Positions 23,785 to 34,630 of a stretch of DNA of 64,000 nt are shown piece after piece (within the stretch, counting starts at the first letter, position 1; every line of letters starts with the position of its first letter). Made by a program: the position numbers and the translations under genes. The stretch is taken from the NCBI GenBank assembly GCA_016271365.2, contig CM057453.1:1076337001-1076401000 (forward strand). Reading direction: 5' to 3'. The stretch comes from Neoceratodus forsteri (Eukaryota > Chordata > Ceratodontiformes > Ceratodontidae). A model generated the notes under the pieces. The model did no database searches and was not told where the DNA came from. It was given only the letters and a program-made list of their open reading frames with translations.

Positions 23785-23919
23785 GGTTGTAATAATCAAG
23801 CCTCAATCCTGGCTTAGTCCAGCAATGAGCTACATGCCATATGCCCCCTTTTTGTGTGGACATATGGTGGTTATTTCCTCACTAGACTAAACTTGGTTTG
23901 AGCTTTGGTTACTACAACC
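23785..23919. mobile_element. 135-bp MITE with ~34-bp TIRs
   Basis: The left end GGTTGTAATAATCAAGCCTC and the right end read on the minus strand, GGTTGTAGTAACCAAAGCTC, are inverted repeats that continue to a GTTTAGTC/GCTTAGTC end. The core is ~65 bp and non-coding. It lies exactly where the third LINE-side monomer stops. Confidence 0.65.
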
Positions 23920-23924
23920 ACACT

Positions 23925-24260
23925 TGGGACTTGCATTCTCTTGGAATACCTGTTTGGACTGCAGCTCAGTACTATATTCCACTGGCTCCTGCTTGCTTAT
24001 TCTAGCTGGACTATTCTGAGTTGGTTCTTTGCATTTTTGGTGTAGGACTTTTTTTTTGTAATTTATTTTTATTGCATTTCAAATATACAAAGCACATTTA
24101 AAATTACCTGGTTCCAAGTTAAGGATTTCAGTATGAATGGTGTATCACGGCACATGGGCTGACTCCTGCAGTAATGTAAGCACCTTTCTGCTATATTTTG
24201 GCTACTTGCTGTGTTTTTGTGTCCCTGGGTTCATTAACATTTGGGTGCTCTGGTTGTATA
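23925..24260. repeat. Right inverted repeat bracketing the 17.6-23.8 kb block
   Basis: Plus-strand match to the minus strand of 17205-17586, with the same order of landmarks (GGGACTTGC, ACCTGTTTGGACTGC, ATGGGCTGACTCCTGC, TATATTTTGGCTAC). About 90 bp starting with a T run at 24050 is extra in this copy, probably a small insertion. Confidence 0.7.
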
Positions 24261-24344
24261 TGGTGGGGTACTCACCTTTGTTAATTGCATTTTCCTGCAC
24301 TGCTAGAATCACAGTTTCATTCTTGTTTGGGACTTACAAGATAA

Positions 24345-24800
24345 GAGGGCAGGCCAAAATTTTTAAGTGAAACCTGAGGTTCCAGGGAAGCCAGTGTAAA
24401 GTTTTAAATACAGGGCTAATGTGAGCTTAGCAAAAAGTGCCAGAAATGAAACAATCAGCTGCATTTTGTATACACTGAAGAGGGGAAATTGTAGAGGCAG
24501 AGATGTCAATAAACAAACTACTACAATAGTTAGGGCTGGAAATGACCAGGCTATGGACGTTAGGCAGTAAATTGAAGGCAACAGATACTAGCAGGTTGGA
24601 AGCAAAGTCAGTATAGGAGCCAGCCACACTCCCTGGTGACTCCTGAACTCTTACAGACATGGAAACATATTGCACTCCATAAGCAGACTCAGCATACATC
24701 AGGGTGGCCAGCCCTGAATTGTAAAGCCAAAAGCAGAAGATACATGCACTCATGTTGTGGTACAAACACCACCAGTACTTACATGGATTAAAGAACAATT
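24345..24800 (-). pseudogene. Old L2-type LINE 3' remnant
   Basis: The plus-strand wording (GCCAGTGTAAAGTTTTAAATA, CAGCTGCATTTTGTATACACTG, CTACTACAATAGTTAGGGCTGG) is the complement of the conserved C-terminal RT region of L2-like LINEs, the same region that appears at 55300-55520. The reading frame is heavily decayed. No boundaries could be fixed. Confidence 0.55.
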
Positions 24801-25199
24801 TAATCCAGAAGTTGCTGTTTTCTGGGAATATTATTGTGATCCCAAGTGATGTACAGCAAAGGAAGAAATGGAAATGTATTAGAAAATGCCAAAGTTAATA
24901 TATAGTGGTTTTCCTGTTCTTAGAGACTAGTCAGGTAGTTTATCCTGGTTGCCCTGGTGCTTCAATCTTTTGAGCTTTATTAGGGGGTGGGGTCTCACTC
25001 TCAACCACCTCTTTAAATGTCTGAAGGGGTCCTGAAAAAAGGTAAATGGCTGTAAATAGTCTTAAAACCTGATAAGAATGGTATAACACAGGCAATCATC
25101 AGTCCCCCAGTATAAAAATAAGCATTTGTCAATGCCGAATGTTTGCTTGCTGGTATTAGCATTGGAAATGCTGGAGTTAGAGACATGCAGAATAGGAAT

Positions 25200-25600
25200 G
25201 GCAGTGAAGTATTGAACTTCATGCCAACCCCACCTCCATCCTGCAGAGATGGACAGGCATTGGGGTATGCGTTAGGGTCGTCGCCCATAACTTTCATGCC
25301 ATTTCACTTCACCCTATTCTGCAGACACCGACACGTGTTGAGGTGTGCCTTGGGGTGTTCAGATGTACATGCAGCCCATTCCATAAGGACATATGCTGAA
25401 ATGGGTGTAGCATAGGAGAACGAGGTGAACTGTTGGGCTGAAGAGTTCAAGGCACACCTCGATGCCTGTCACTGGCTGCAGGGTGGTGGGGTGGGGGTAG
25501 AATGGCATGAACATTACAGTCATCAATCCAAAGGCACACCCCTGATGTCTGTCAGTCTGTACAGGGTGAGACGTTATGGTTAGACACCCTAACGCCCCCG
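25200..25600. repeat. Imperfect palindrome with ~78-bp subunits
   Basis: The left side contains two units beginning CATGCCA (25220 and 25298), each followed by a CCTGCAG-like or TTCTGCAG box, GACAGGCAT and GTGTGCCTT-like text. The right side (25440-25590), read on the minus strand, gives the same series, including CATGCCATTCTACCC and ATCGAGGTGTGCCTT. The whole is therefore a hairpin whose arms are themselves short tandem repeats. Confidence 0.65.
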
Positions 25601-25999
25601 AGCATTTGTTGGTATTTACACTACAAATTTTCAACATGGCCTTTTTGTGACTCCCACCTCATGAATGCATTTGAGACCTCTTCTCATGAACAGTGGCACT
25701 GTGATTTTGTTAATGTGTCCCGAATTTTGAGTTCCCACAGTGACTGTGCCATTCTGTGCCAGATGTGCAAAAACACAGATTATACAATGGCAAAAAAAGT
25801 CTTGGACTCTGATTGGTCAGTCCAAGACTGGACCCATGATGTTTTCCCAGTACAACATCACAGGTCTAGTCCCAGCACACAACAGGCCGCATCAAATGTA
25901 ATAAGAATCATGCCACAGCCCACGTCCAAGTTGCCCACACTTGGCATGGCTGCTGTGGCTTTTGCCAGTACTTGCTCAGTCTCATTTTTTTTTTGAATC

Positions 26000-26846
26000 A
26001 CTCCTTCCAACAGCCACTAGAAAGCTCAACACACCCACCATAAATTACAAATGCCCACATTAACAGTACCACACTATACCCTTCCTATGTAGCTTCACAT
26101 TTTCAGATGCATTTTAAACAAAGTAACCTGCCATTACTACGATCACCCTCAACACTCCTCACTCGTTTCCTGACCCAAACACAGTAAGCGCGTGACACAT
26201 CGCTTCGGTAAAACTGAAAATGGATACAACAGTGTGGCAGCACAAAACAAATAATTTTTTCACTCCCTCACATATTCGCTGCATTTCCAACTTCTAACAG
26301 CTGTCCCACCAGAACAAGCAGCCGGAGCAACTCGCTCACTTCAACAACATGACAGAGGAAGCGAGTGTTCACACAGACTGTGTTGCAGTTAGCCTCACTC
26401 ACCTTTTTTCCCATTTCTAAATATTTTGAAATGAACCATAAACTCACTAAAGGAATGAGCTCCCTACCTCCTTTCCTTCGTTTTCAGACATCCACACACC
26501 ACCACGCTACGGGGGGGGGGGGCATCCCGATAATAAAGCACAAGAACTAAATAAAAAAAAGAAAAGGTCACTGAAAAACTGAGAAAAACCATGAAAAAAA
26601 CATAAAGACAACATACATAATGAGGCAATAGGTCATATTAACAAAGTCTAGCCCAAAGGTTGAAACATTCCTATAGGGACTTCAGAACTGCTCAAAAAAC
26701 ACATTAGCTCCACCTGCTGGCTAAATTGGCACTACTTTTCTTTGAAGTAACCCTACCCATTTCAAAAATGACAGAAAAATCTACTTTAAATTTAGTTTTT
26801 CATCATTATTTTGTTACTTTTTACAAACAAGCCATTGTATAATAAC
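26000..26846. other. AT-rich spacer, nothing recognised
   Basis: No motif, terminal repeat or tandem array was recognised apart from a G run near 26512. Confidence 0.5.
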
Positions 26847-26987
26847 AATAATGCACTCCAGGGTGTGTGTTGTGCTGGGATAATGTCACTTCTGGGATGA
26901 TTAGTTGCACTCGGCCTGCAGCCTCGTGCCTAATCACCCCAGGCGTGACGTTATCCCAGCACAACACACACCCTGTCGAGGATTATT
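26847..26987. repeat. Hairpin MITE-like palindrome, ~141 bp
   Basis: Left arm AATAATGCACTCCAGGGTGTG... and right arm ...CACACCCTGTCGAGGATTATT are inverted with few mismatches over about 60 bp, separated by a ~20-bp loop at about 26908-26928. Both arms contain TTGTGCTGGGATAA. It lies immediately beside the 298-bp tandem repeat. Confidence 0.8.
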
Positions 26988-27910
26988 GCTTAATTGGGCA
27001 GGATGTGAAGAATTACAGCTATACCATTCATAGGGAGCTGTGAAGAGATGGCAATGTCGAAAATCTGTAGTGAAAATATGAAAAATACTCAAAATTCCAG
27101 GCTTTTGTGGAAACTGCACAATGCATGTGCATAACACAGTCATTCGGTCGATTTTTTTTCATCAAATTTTCAACATAGGTATTTTGTGACCTCTGCTCAT
27201 GAACAGTGTCACTATGATTTTCCTAATCTGTCCCGAACATTGATTTCCCACAGCTATCGTGCTATTCTGTGCCAGATGTGTAAATGCATATTTCAGGCAG
27301 GATATTAAAAATGACAGCTGTACTGTTCATAAGGAGGTGTGAAAAAATGCCAGTGTTGAAAATCTGGGATGAAAAAATTACAAATGCACGTAATTACAAG
27401 GGTGCATGGAAACTGCGCAATGTACACTTGTAACACAGTCATTTCTTGGACTTTCATCATCAAATTTTCAACATAGGCATTTTAGTACCTCTGCTCATGA
27501 ACAGTGTCACTGTGATTTTCTTAATGTGTACCGAATACTGATTTCTCACAGTGACTGTGCTATTCTGTGCAGGTAGTGCGAAACAACATTCCAGTCAGGA
27601 TGTGAAAAATGACAGCTATACTGTTCATAAGGAGGTGTGGAAAAATGCCAATGCTGAAAATCTGGAGTGAAAATCTGGAACATTCACGAAGTTACGAGCA
27701 TGCATAGCAACTGCACAATGCACACTCGTAAAACAGTCATTTCTTGGATTTTCGACCTCCACATTTGCAACATAGACTTTGTGAGAGCCCCCCCTCATGA
27801 ACACTGGCACTGTCATTTTGTTACTCAGTTCCGAAAGGTGTTTCCGTGCAGTGACCACGAAATCACCTTTTGTGACCGAAAAATGCCACAACAGTGCCTG
27901 AATTCATGAG
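26988..27910. repeat. 298-bp tandem repeat, ~3 units
   Basis: CAACATAG occurs at 27171, 27469 and 27768, giving 298-299 bp spacing. Each unit runs from TTTTCAACATAGG through GCTCATGAACAGTGTCACT, TGCTATTCTGTGC and GGATGTGAAAAATGACAGCTATACTGTTCATAAGG. A partial detached unit lies at about 25613-25790 (CAAATTTTCAACATGGCC, TCATGAACAGTGGCACTG). No protein family is visible. Confidence 0.85.
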
Positions 27911-28299
27911 GAGGGGTCCCAATAACCCCATGTTGAAAATTTGTTTGCAAAATTCCCCAAAATGCCTGAGATATGCACCAAAGTTGAAAAAAAACTATTT
28001 ATGCCATTAGACAGCTTACCGGAATTTCTTCAGTTCGCAGTTGGCTTTGAAGAGTGCAGACATGCTCCCAGTCCACCGAAAATCATCGCACCGTGCTCCA
28101 GAGGTAAGTATGGGGTGGGGGTGTGTGGGGATGCAGGGTGCGCAGAGGTTGGGCGCGGGTTGGGGGCGGGGCCACCAGACTCAATGAGGGACCATTTTCT
28201 GGTTTGCAGGTTAAAAAAAAAAGTTGCGGGATGGTTTTCTGGTTTCACAGGGACATTTCGCATGCTGGGATGGGCTCCCAGCATGCCACCTGACTGTTT

Positions 28300-28690
28300 C
28301 TTTTGGGGGGCTGTAGCCAATGGGGATTGGACAACTATGGCGCGCACATACCGGGGGGGGTGCAAAAGTCAAGGGGGATTGGGCACCCTCCTCGGCAGAA
28401 AGCAACTGCTTTTTTGGGGGGGAGACATTATGCTGACAGGGAGTGGGCTCCCTAGTCGGCAAATTAAACTTGGGCAGTGAGGGAACTGAAGCCGATGGGG
28501 ATTGGGGCCTCCATTGGCAAACAAAACAGTTTTTTGGGGGGCGCATGATGCCAAGGGGGATTGGGCACCCTTTCAGCACACAACAAATGGGTGAGGGGTT
28601 ACATCATGCAGACAGGGAGTGGGTTCCCCTATTAGCAAATTAACTGGGTCAGGGGCTGCTGATAGGGGGATTGACCACCCCCATTCAGCT
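28300..28690. repeat. GC-rich tandem repeat, ~180-bp period
   Basis: AAGGGGGATTGGGCACCC occurs at 28371 and 28553 and GACAGGGAGTGGG at 28435 and 28611, spacings of 182 and 176 bp. Shorter GGGGATTGG copies lie at about 28322, 28496 and 28667, suggesting a compound unit. Base composition is far richer in G than the neighbours. Confidence 0.7.
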
Positions 28691-29044
28691 TTCATTGGGC
28701 CAAGAGGCGGTGGCAATCCACTACCATGTTTACTTTATTGTTAGACTTGGGAAGGTACCACCCTGCAATGATGGGTCACTCCCTCATTGCAGCGGAATGA
28801 CTGATGTTTCAATGATGAGGCGGACCCTCATTGCAGCGGTGAAAGCGTTTGTACTTGGTGGCACTTTTGGAGACCAGTGTCATTGGCACACTGTGCCTCC
28901 ATTGGTCCACCAGTGCCAAGCCCACAAATGCAGTGTCTCCTTTGGCTGCCACAGTGCCACACCTCTACAACCTGCATCTCTCCTAAGCTGCTGCATAATG
29001 TTTCTTGTGCATGTGTGCAAGCAAACATAATAATATATAATTAA

Positions 29045-29145
29045 AGATATAAAAGCACAAAGATCTTTACAATACCCAGCAATGATAAAGGTGCACGCAA
29101 TGTAAGGGAGGGATAGGAACTTTGTGGGGGTGAAGGCTTTGAATT
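29045..29145 (-). repeat. Detached copy of the Penelope 3' segment
   Basis: The ~100 bp around AAAGCACAAAGATCTTTACAATACCCAG match 30195-30280 (same orientation), which encodes the end of the Penelope GIY-YIG protein on the minus strand. It is either an internal duplication or the end of a second copy. Confidence 0.6.
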
Positions 29146-29807
29146 GAAGGGATAAGGAGGGGTACTAAGGGGTGATGGGGTAAGATAGAATAGAGTAAAT
29201 AGGGTTGAGGGCTAAGGCCAAAAATCAAGTTAGCACTGAAAGAATCATCATAGTTGTGTGTCGCATAATGATTAATGCTAGGGTAACAAAACTGTTAGAA
29301 TTCCTAATGAGACCCATCATACCTTTATAATTCCTTGCATGCCTACATGGCTAAAAATAACCTTTTTGATATAATAATAGCGACGTGATAAGACCAGGCA
29401 CAAATAACATCAGCAAACAAGAGAGAAAAAGCTTCAAACATCTTGGAATTCACATCCCAGTCAGAGTTCTGGATGAGAAGGGCAGAATAGAGAGAAAATC
29501 CATTACATCTTGTTTCAAAGTTTACATTTAAAAGAATATAATGTATGATAGAACATTGTTATAGGTAATCTATTTTTTTTTAACAACATTTTACCTTCAA
29601 TGTGATGTTGTGATGTTGTTAACCCATCGATGGTATGTCACATCAATGGGTTGACAACTGGGAATAGTCTGTGCATGCGCACAAATGGATCGGACGGCCT
29701 TGAAACGGCCACAGCGATGAGGGCAGAGCAGCGGCAACATAAAAAAACTGCAGTAAGGAACTGCTTTCTTTTGTAAAAAACCTAAATTGTACCATATACT
29801 ATAAAAT

Positions 29808-29967
29808 ATAATGTATGGTACATCGATGGGTAACTGTTTTTTTAACTCATCTCGAGGTTGCCATGGCAACCTAAACCTCTCGCTCTTCACTCTTGAGATT
29901 TACATGGTTGCCCTGGCAACCTCTCGATGGTTAACAAACTGGCTAACCATCAATGGCCATACATTAT
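29808..29967. repeat. Hairpin MITE-like palindrome, 160 bp
   Basis: ATAATGTATGGTACATCGATGG at the left and its near complement CCATCAATGGCCATACATTAT at the right; the arms continue inward to GGTTGCCATGGCAACC and GGTTGCCCTGGCAACC. Arms are ~60-65 bp with a ~35-bp loop. A related AACCCATCGATGG motif occurs upstream at 29620. Confidence 0.8.
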
Positions 29968-30129
29968 CCTCTATATTCAACATGGTGAAAGCATAAGTAA
30001 ATTCAAGGAACACAGCAGCTGGACATCCAATCACAAGTTAAAATGGTTTATAAGTAAGCTTTTGTGAACACACTGCATTATGCTTAAGGCCTAGTTTCCA
30101 CTCCATCTCATTATTCAGTCCCCTGGGTT

Positions 30130-31320
30130 TCAATGCCCTGAGTGTGAAAATCTTCTTGCATTCCCTTTTTCAGTAAGAACTATAAGCAAGATGCAAAAGC
30201 ACAAAGATCTTTGCAATACCCAGCAATGATAAAGGTGTACACAAAGTAAGGGATGTATAGGAACTTTTTTGGTGATGCAACAAACTCAAGGCCCCTGAAT
30301 TTGAGATTACTAGGGTCAGAACTGTGTTTCTCTTTGAAATGTACTCCTACTGGTGTGTCTTTCTTGGCATTCGGTGTGGCTCTGACGTGCTTTTGCAATT
30401 TGCAGGTTGATTGGAAGTTGTCTAATATTACTGCCCACGTACATTTTACCACAATCACACTAGATGACAAAAATGACAAAGGAGGTAGCACAGGAGGTGA
30501 AGACTCTTGCTTCTATAGTGACAGTTTCAGATAGATGGCAAAACTTCATAGATTGCATGGCATATCTGCAGTTATTGCAGGTGCCACACAGGAAGAAACC
30601 CTTAGGAGTAACTGGCAATCAACTCCTGTTTTATGTGGCAGGTTTACCAAGTTTACCATGGACTACTTTGTCCCTGATGTTCTGACCTCTGGTAAAAAAA
30701 GAGATCCTGGAAGTGTCCCCTATAACTATGGCCAGGGACATGTCCATTTATAAAATGTCCCAGTTTTTCTTGCTCACATTCTTAATTTGGTGTGCCACTG
30801 TGTTCAAGCCTGTCACAAAATGTGTAGGAAGTGTGTCCTAATTATTCAGATTCCAGGGGACGAGTAGTTCCTGCGTATCCCCATCTCTTGCCTTACTAAT
30901 GGCTGTACCTAATAAGGGCTTTTTATATCCCCTAGATATGAATCTGCTTCTTAGTCCCAGGGTCTGTATTTCAAAATACAGCTGGTTCAAGCAATTGCTT
31001 CTCAGCCTTGGGACTTGGCCATAAGGGATAGATTGCATCAAAGTTCTTGAGTATAAGTTGTCAGTCCTGAGAAGGCTATTTGTGGCAGTGGGTTTTCTGT
31101 GATAGTGCTTTTAAATCTCTTGTACGCATGACTGGTCAGCTCAACATCCAGGAAACTTACTTTGTCAGAACAGGCTGTATATGTGAACCAGAGGATCAAA
31201 TTGTTACCATTAAGCCAAGTAATGAAATCCTCAAATTCTGTCATACCCCATTCCATACACAAACAACATAATCAACAACAAATTCTGGAAAGAGCCAACA
31301 CAGCTGCTATAATTCTTTAA
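30130..31320 (-). pseudogene. Penelope-like element: RT thumb to GIY-YIG, broken
   Basis: Minus-strand frames in order give FVVDYVVCVWNG near 31310 (a decayed YVDD-type box), FEDFITWLNGNN and KVSFLDVEL (31240-31140), then IPYGQVPRLRSNC (31025), RFISRGYKKPLL (30940) and, after frame changes, TPVGVHFKEKHS (30350) and LKFRGLEFV (30300) from the GIY-YIG C-terminal part. This is the usual PLE order. The frames 31262-31038, 31041-30838 and 30491-30180 are separate remnants. The N-terminal half of the protein was not seen. Confidence 0.8.
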
Positions 31321-31759
31321 AGGGACATCATCCACTTAAAATGATCAAAGTTATGAGTAATCATAGTCCACTGTACCTTCCCAGATTTATTTCCCTGTGT
31401 GTGCTGTGTAACTGATGTAACTGTGGAGTCGTCTCTGGATTATTTTCACTGGAGATCTAATGTTTATCGCATTCCCAGTATACACCATACCTCCTGGTGT
31501 GTTTGATTATGAGGGAAGTCCCTCATTTTACCCCTTAAAATTGCTGTGTGTCTCATCCCTCTCTCATGGAAAAGGTACTGCCCACACAGAGAACCAATAG
31601 CAAAATGAAATAATTTACCAGTTTCACCATGCAATCTGAAGTATAGTTCCAATCATTTAGCTTCTCTCCAATAGCTTTTTACCTTAGTAATCTAAGAGGT
31701 CAGGTAATTTGCAAGACCTTGCCCATGCAGCTTTCCAACATTCTTTTTAGAAGTGTCCA

Positions 31760-32160
31760 GATCCAAAAGAGGAATACGAAAGGCTGGGGTGCTGGGACAC
31801 AGTAAATCAGTGAAAAATCAGGAAAAGTCCCACACACACCACCACAAAATAAGAATGCTACTCACTTATTAACCATCCAAGTGCTATAGTTTACTTATAA
31901 AAGTGTCAGTGCAAAAAGACTTCAGCACATCTTGACATGTTTCGGACTACCGTTCTTTTTCAAAAGACGTGCTCACAAACAAAAGGCCACATCTCAAATA
32001 CAGCTTTATGACATCATCAGAAAGAGACAAAATGAAGACACATGGTGAAGTGCTGATTAAAACAAAATAAATAGAACACAGGACAATTTAAAGATCAAAT
32101 ACACCAATGTATGCTTAAACCGAAATAGAAAATGCAAAACAGGTGTAAGTCAATAAAAAT
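31760..32160 (-). repeat. Penelope terminal-repeat-like segment
   Basis: On the minus strand the sequence contains AAAAAGAACGGTAGTCCGAAACATGTCAAG, split over 31930-31965, closely resembling the GAAACATGTC motif common to PLE terminal repeats and seen also in the arms at 1372 and 5208. The boundaries are approximate. Confidence 0.5.
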
Positions 32161-32399
32161 TCAAGGGAGTTCCAGGATGCATATAAAAAATCTCTTGTGA
32201 AGACACAGAGACTCTGCATAGAGGATCATTCCATGGCAGATTTTAAAACAGTTCAGACATCTGAACAAGAAAAGAATAAGAAAACAAGACATAAGAAACA
32301 AATAATGAGATCTCAATATCATTAAATATAAGTCAAATATAGACATATAGCAATGAAATCCCAAACAACTGAGACTCTTAGCTCAATCCTACTTAGTTT

Positions 32400-33140
32400 G
32401 AAGAAAATTACTGCAGGATGTGAACTGGCACCAAATATACCGATAATCAGCCCTATGCATGAAGATGCGGAGTAGGTATGCATCACATAACACTGGTGCA
32501 TAGACCACTCTGCACCCGCCCAAGCTTACTGTACCCCCTTCGTAGGATTCCCCATTGTACCCATGCCCCTCATGCATGGGATCCCCGGTGGAGTGCTTAT
32601 CTACGTGCAGGGGGGCAGACTGGGGGAGGTGCAGGGAGCGTGCTGGCACTCCGCAGGATGCACGACTGTGCAGAGTGCCAGGCACAGGTGTCAGCACCTC
32701 TGCCACATTGGAGCAGCCATAAAGGTGGGGGCAGTTACCTGGCCCCTGAGTGTTAGCCGTGGGCTGTGTGGTGGTGAGCAGGGACATGTGCACCACAACC
32801 AAAGGCCCCGCATATGGGGCACACTAGGGAGGAGCCACAGGGTGGTCTACAGGCACCCAACTCCACACCACATGTGCTTGGTACTTTACGCGCTAGCATC
32901 CTTGCTAGTGACCACATGCGCAAGTGATCCACTGTGGGATTTGGGTTGGGCAGATGATTGCCACCTGGCCAGATTATCAGCTCTGCAACTGACCACCCCT
33001 ATGGGCCTGTGTGCCCGGGGGGGCAGGGCCACATATGGGAGTCAAGCAGCATCCACTGTTTGTGCATGTGGCCACCCATGGATCTTCCGAAGGTGTGTAA
33101 CTGCACGGGCAGGGTACCTGCCCCTTTGTGCATAGTGCCC
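32400..33140. repeat. GC-rich dispersed-element-like block
   Basis: A sharply bounded GC-rich segment in AT-rich surroundings, compositionally like the H1 and P elements. The ends show only weak inverted similarity (CTATGCA near 32454 and TGCATAG near 33126). The 190-residue open frame at 32563-33135 has no recognisable domain and is probably a consequence of high GC and few stops. Confidence 0.35.
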
Positions 33141-33199
33141 ATTGTGAACATTCTTTACCTTAGTTCAGTTTCCTATTTTTGATGTAAGGTGTAATTTTA

Positions 33200-33600
33200 A
33201 ATCAATCATTAAGCCCAGGAAATCTGCAGGCCCCCAAGGTGTAGATCCATAAACCCTCCCTTTGCAGTACAAGGTTACTGAAATCACCTCTCCTGGGTTT
33301 AGGGAACACTTTCTCAATGGCAATAAAGGTAAACTTGTGTTTATTCTGATTACCTGATCTCTTTACATGCAGTGCTGTTGCATATGAGAGGTTCTCATTC
33401 CTTTTTGCTCTTTAGTGTTGCCCCACCCTGCATTTAAACGATCTCTCTGTTTTGCCAATATAGAAGGCATTGCAGCTACATTTGGCCATATATAGGACTA
33501 ATGTAGTGTCACACATAATGAGTTGGCAGATGTCTTATACTTTACCACCATGTGTGCTAGAAAACCTCCTTGTGCTCCCAGGTTGCTCCTGTAAAAAAGC
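33200..33600 (-). pseudogene. Second Penelope GIY-YIG fragment
   Basis: The minus strand from about 33540 encodes LVLYMAKCSCNAFYIGKTER, a good match to the PLE GIY-YIG signature, followed by FKCRVGQH, a stop, and then FTFIAIEKVFP and LVLQREGLWI from the domain's C-terminal part, to about 33230. It keeps the YIGKT box that the copy at 4.5 kb has lost. It could be the 3' end of a separate PLE rather than of the copy at 30-31 kb, since that copy has its own endonuclease. Confidence 0.8.
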
Positions 33601-33604
33601 TTCC

Positions 33605-34095
33605 AGCTTAGTGTGCTATACCCGGTTAAACAACTAAAAAAAAAAAAAAAAATCCTTACTAGACAGTATTACAGAACAATACATGCATTTTTTGCATAGA
33701 AAACAGCCCACATATTTATCCCCCAGCCTCATCTGTTTTACAGGTCTGTTAAGTTTATTGTGGAGAAGTTGGTCCTTCCATGTTAGTTTCGTGTTACGTG
33801 CAGTATCCTCGATCACAATTCTAAGTAGCAGATATGGGATAAATCAACTAACAACCCCTGTGCTGATGTGCCTTCCCCTAAATGCAAAGGGAGTATTTGC
33901 CCTAAGGTATTCCTCAACAAACTATTTACTGAAGAGAAGAAAAATATGTGAACCTTAGAGTATTACAGACCTGGCCCATGAGCTCCAGCATCTGTGACCT
34001 CTTGGGGTCTCTCTAACAATTCAAGGCACCCTCTAACAATTCCTTTTGAATGACTGAACTAGTACTGGTCACAGATTGGAGAGTACTTAAAAGAA

Positions 34096-34130
<35 letters not shown>

Positions 34131-34510
34131 ATAAAACTGGCTTCTTACTCTGGAACCACTGTAATTTGCTTTAAAAAGAGTCCTTTAAGTTCAACAAACT
34201 TACCTCTTTCTATGTTGTGGAACACCATGATTTTATTTGGTAGACTCACATGCAAGGCTCTCAGCATGTTTAGGTGTTTTCTCAGTACCTGCTTTATTAC
34301 TTTGAATTATAATATAGGAAACAGATGATAGCATGTTTGCAGCTATAAATGACATGTTGCTGCCATGTTACAGCCCATGAGTAAAATACTTTTTTTCCTG
34401 GAGTAATTTCAATATACTAGTTCTTTAATGTGACAGTGTCACTTCGTAATAGAAATGGAAGTGACAAGCACAACAAAATAGTTCACCTAGTAATTGGGAG
34501 GGGTGGTGGG
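33605..34510. other. Spacer with a (CT)n tract
   Basis: Contains an A run near 33635 and a CT-rich microsatellite at 34097-34132. No coding motif was recognised. Confidence 0.6.
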
Positions 34511-34519
34511 GAGACAAAG

Positions 34520-34630
34520 CAACAGTGGACAGGATCCCATGTGCTTCAACTCTACTGGTGGAAACACATAGTGGAGGTATCTGGTCATGTGGTTCCTTGC
34601 CCTTCTCTCTCCTATGTCATAGAAGTACAT
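34520..34630. repeat. Dispersed repeat, copy 1
   Basis: Shares with 36760-36905 the succession CAGGA, TTCAACTCTACTG or TTGATTCTACTG, GTGGAA, GGTATCYGGTCATGTG, TTCC, CCCTTCTC and CCTATGTYAT. Function unknown. Confidence 0.5.

Noticed and set aside
23004..23890. Ladder of ~70-residue open frames rich in GLGEGRSSICPHDHW
   Set aside because: They are the 79-bp minisatellite translated in successive frames; spacing is exactly one unit and none has a gene-like start or context.
27941..28480. 179-residue plus-strand open frame
   Set aside because: It lies in GC-rich tandem repeat sequence with an opposing open frame and shows no domain; chance opening is more likely.
32563..33135. 190-residue plus-strand open frame
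   Set aside because: Cysteine- and histidine-rich wording comes from GC-rich repeat DNA; no ordered zinc-finger spacing or homologous block was recognised.
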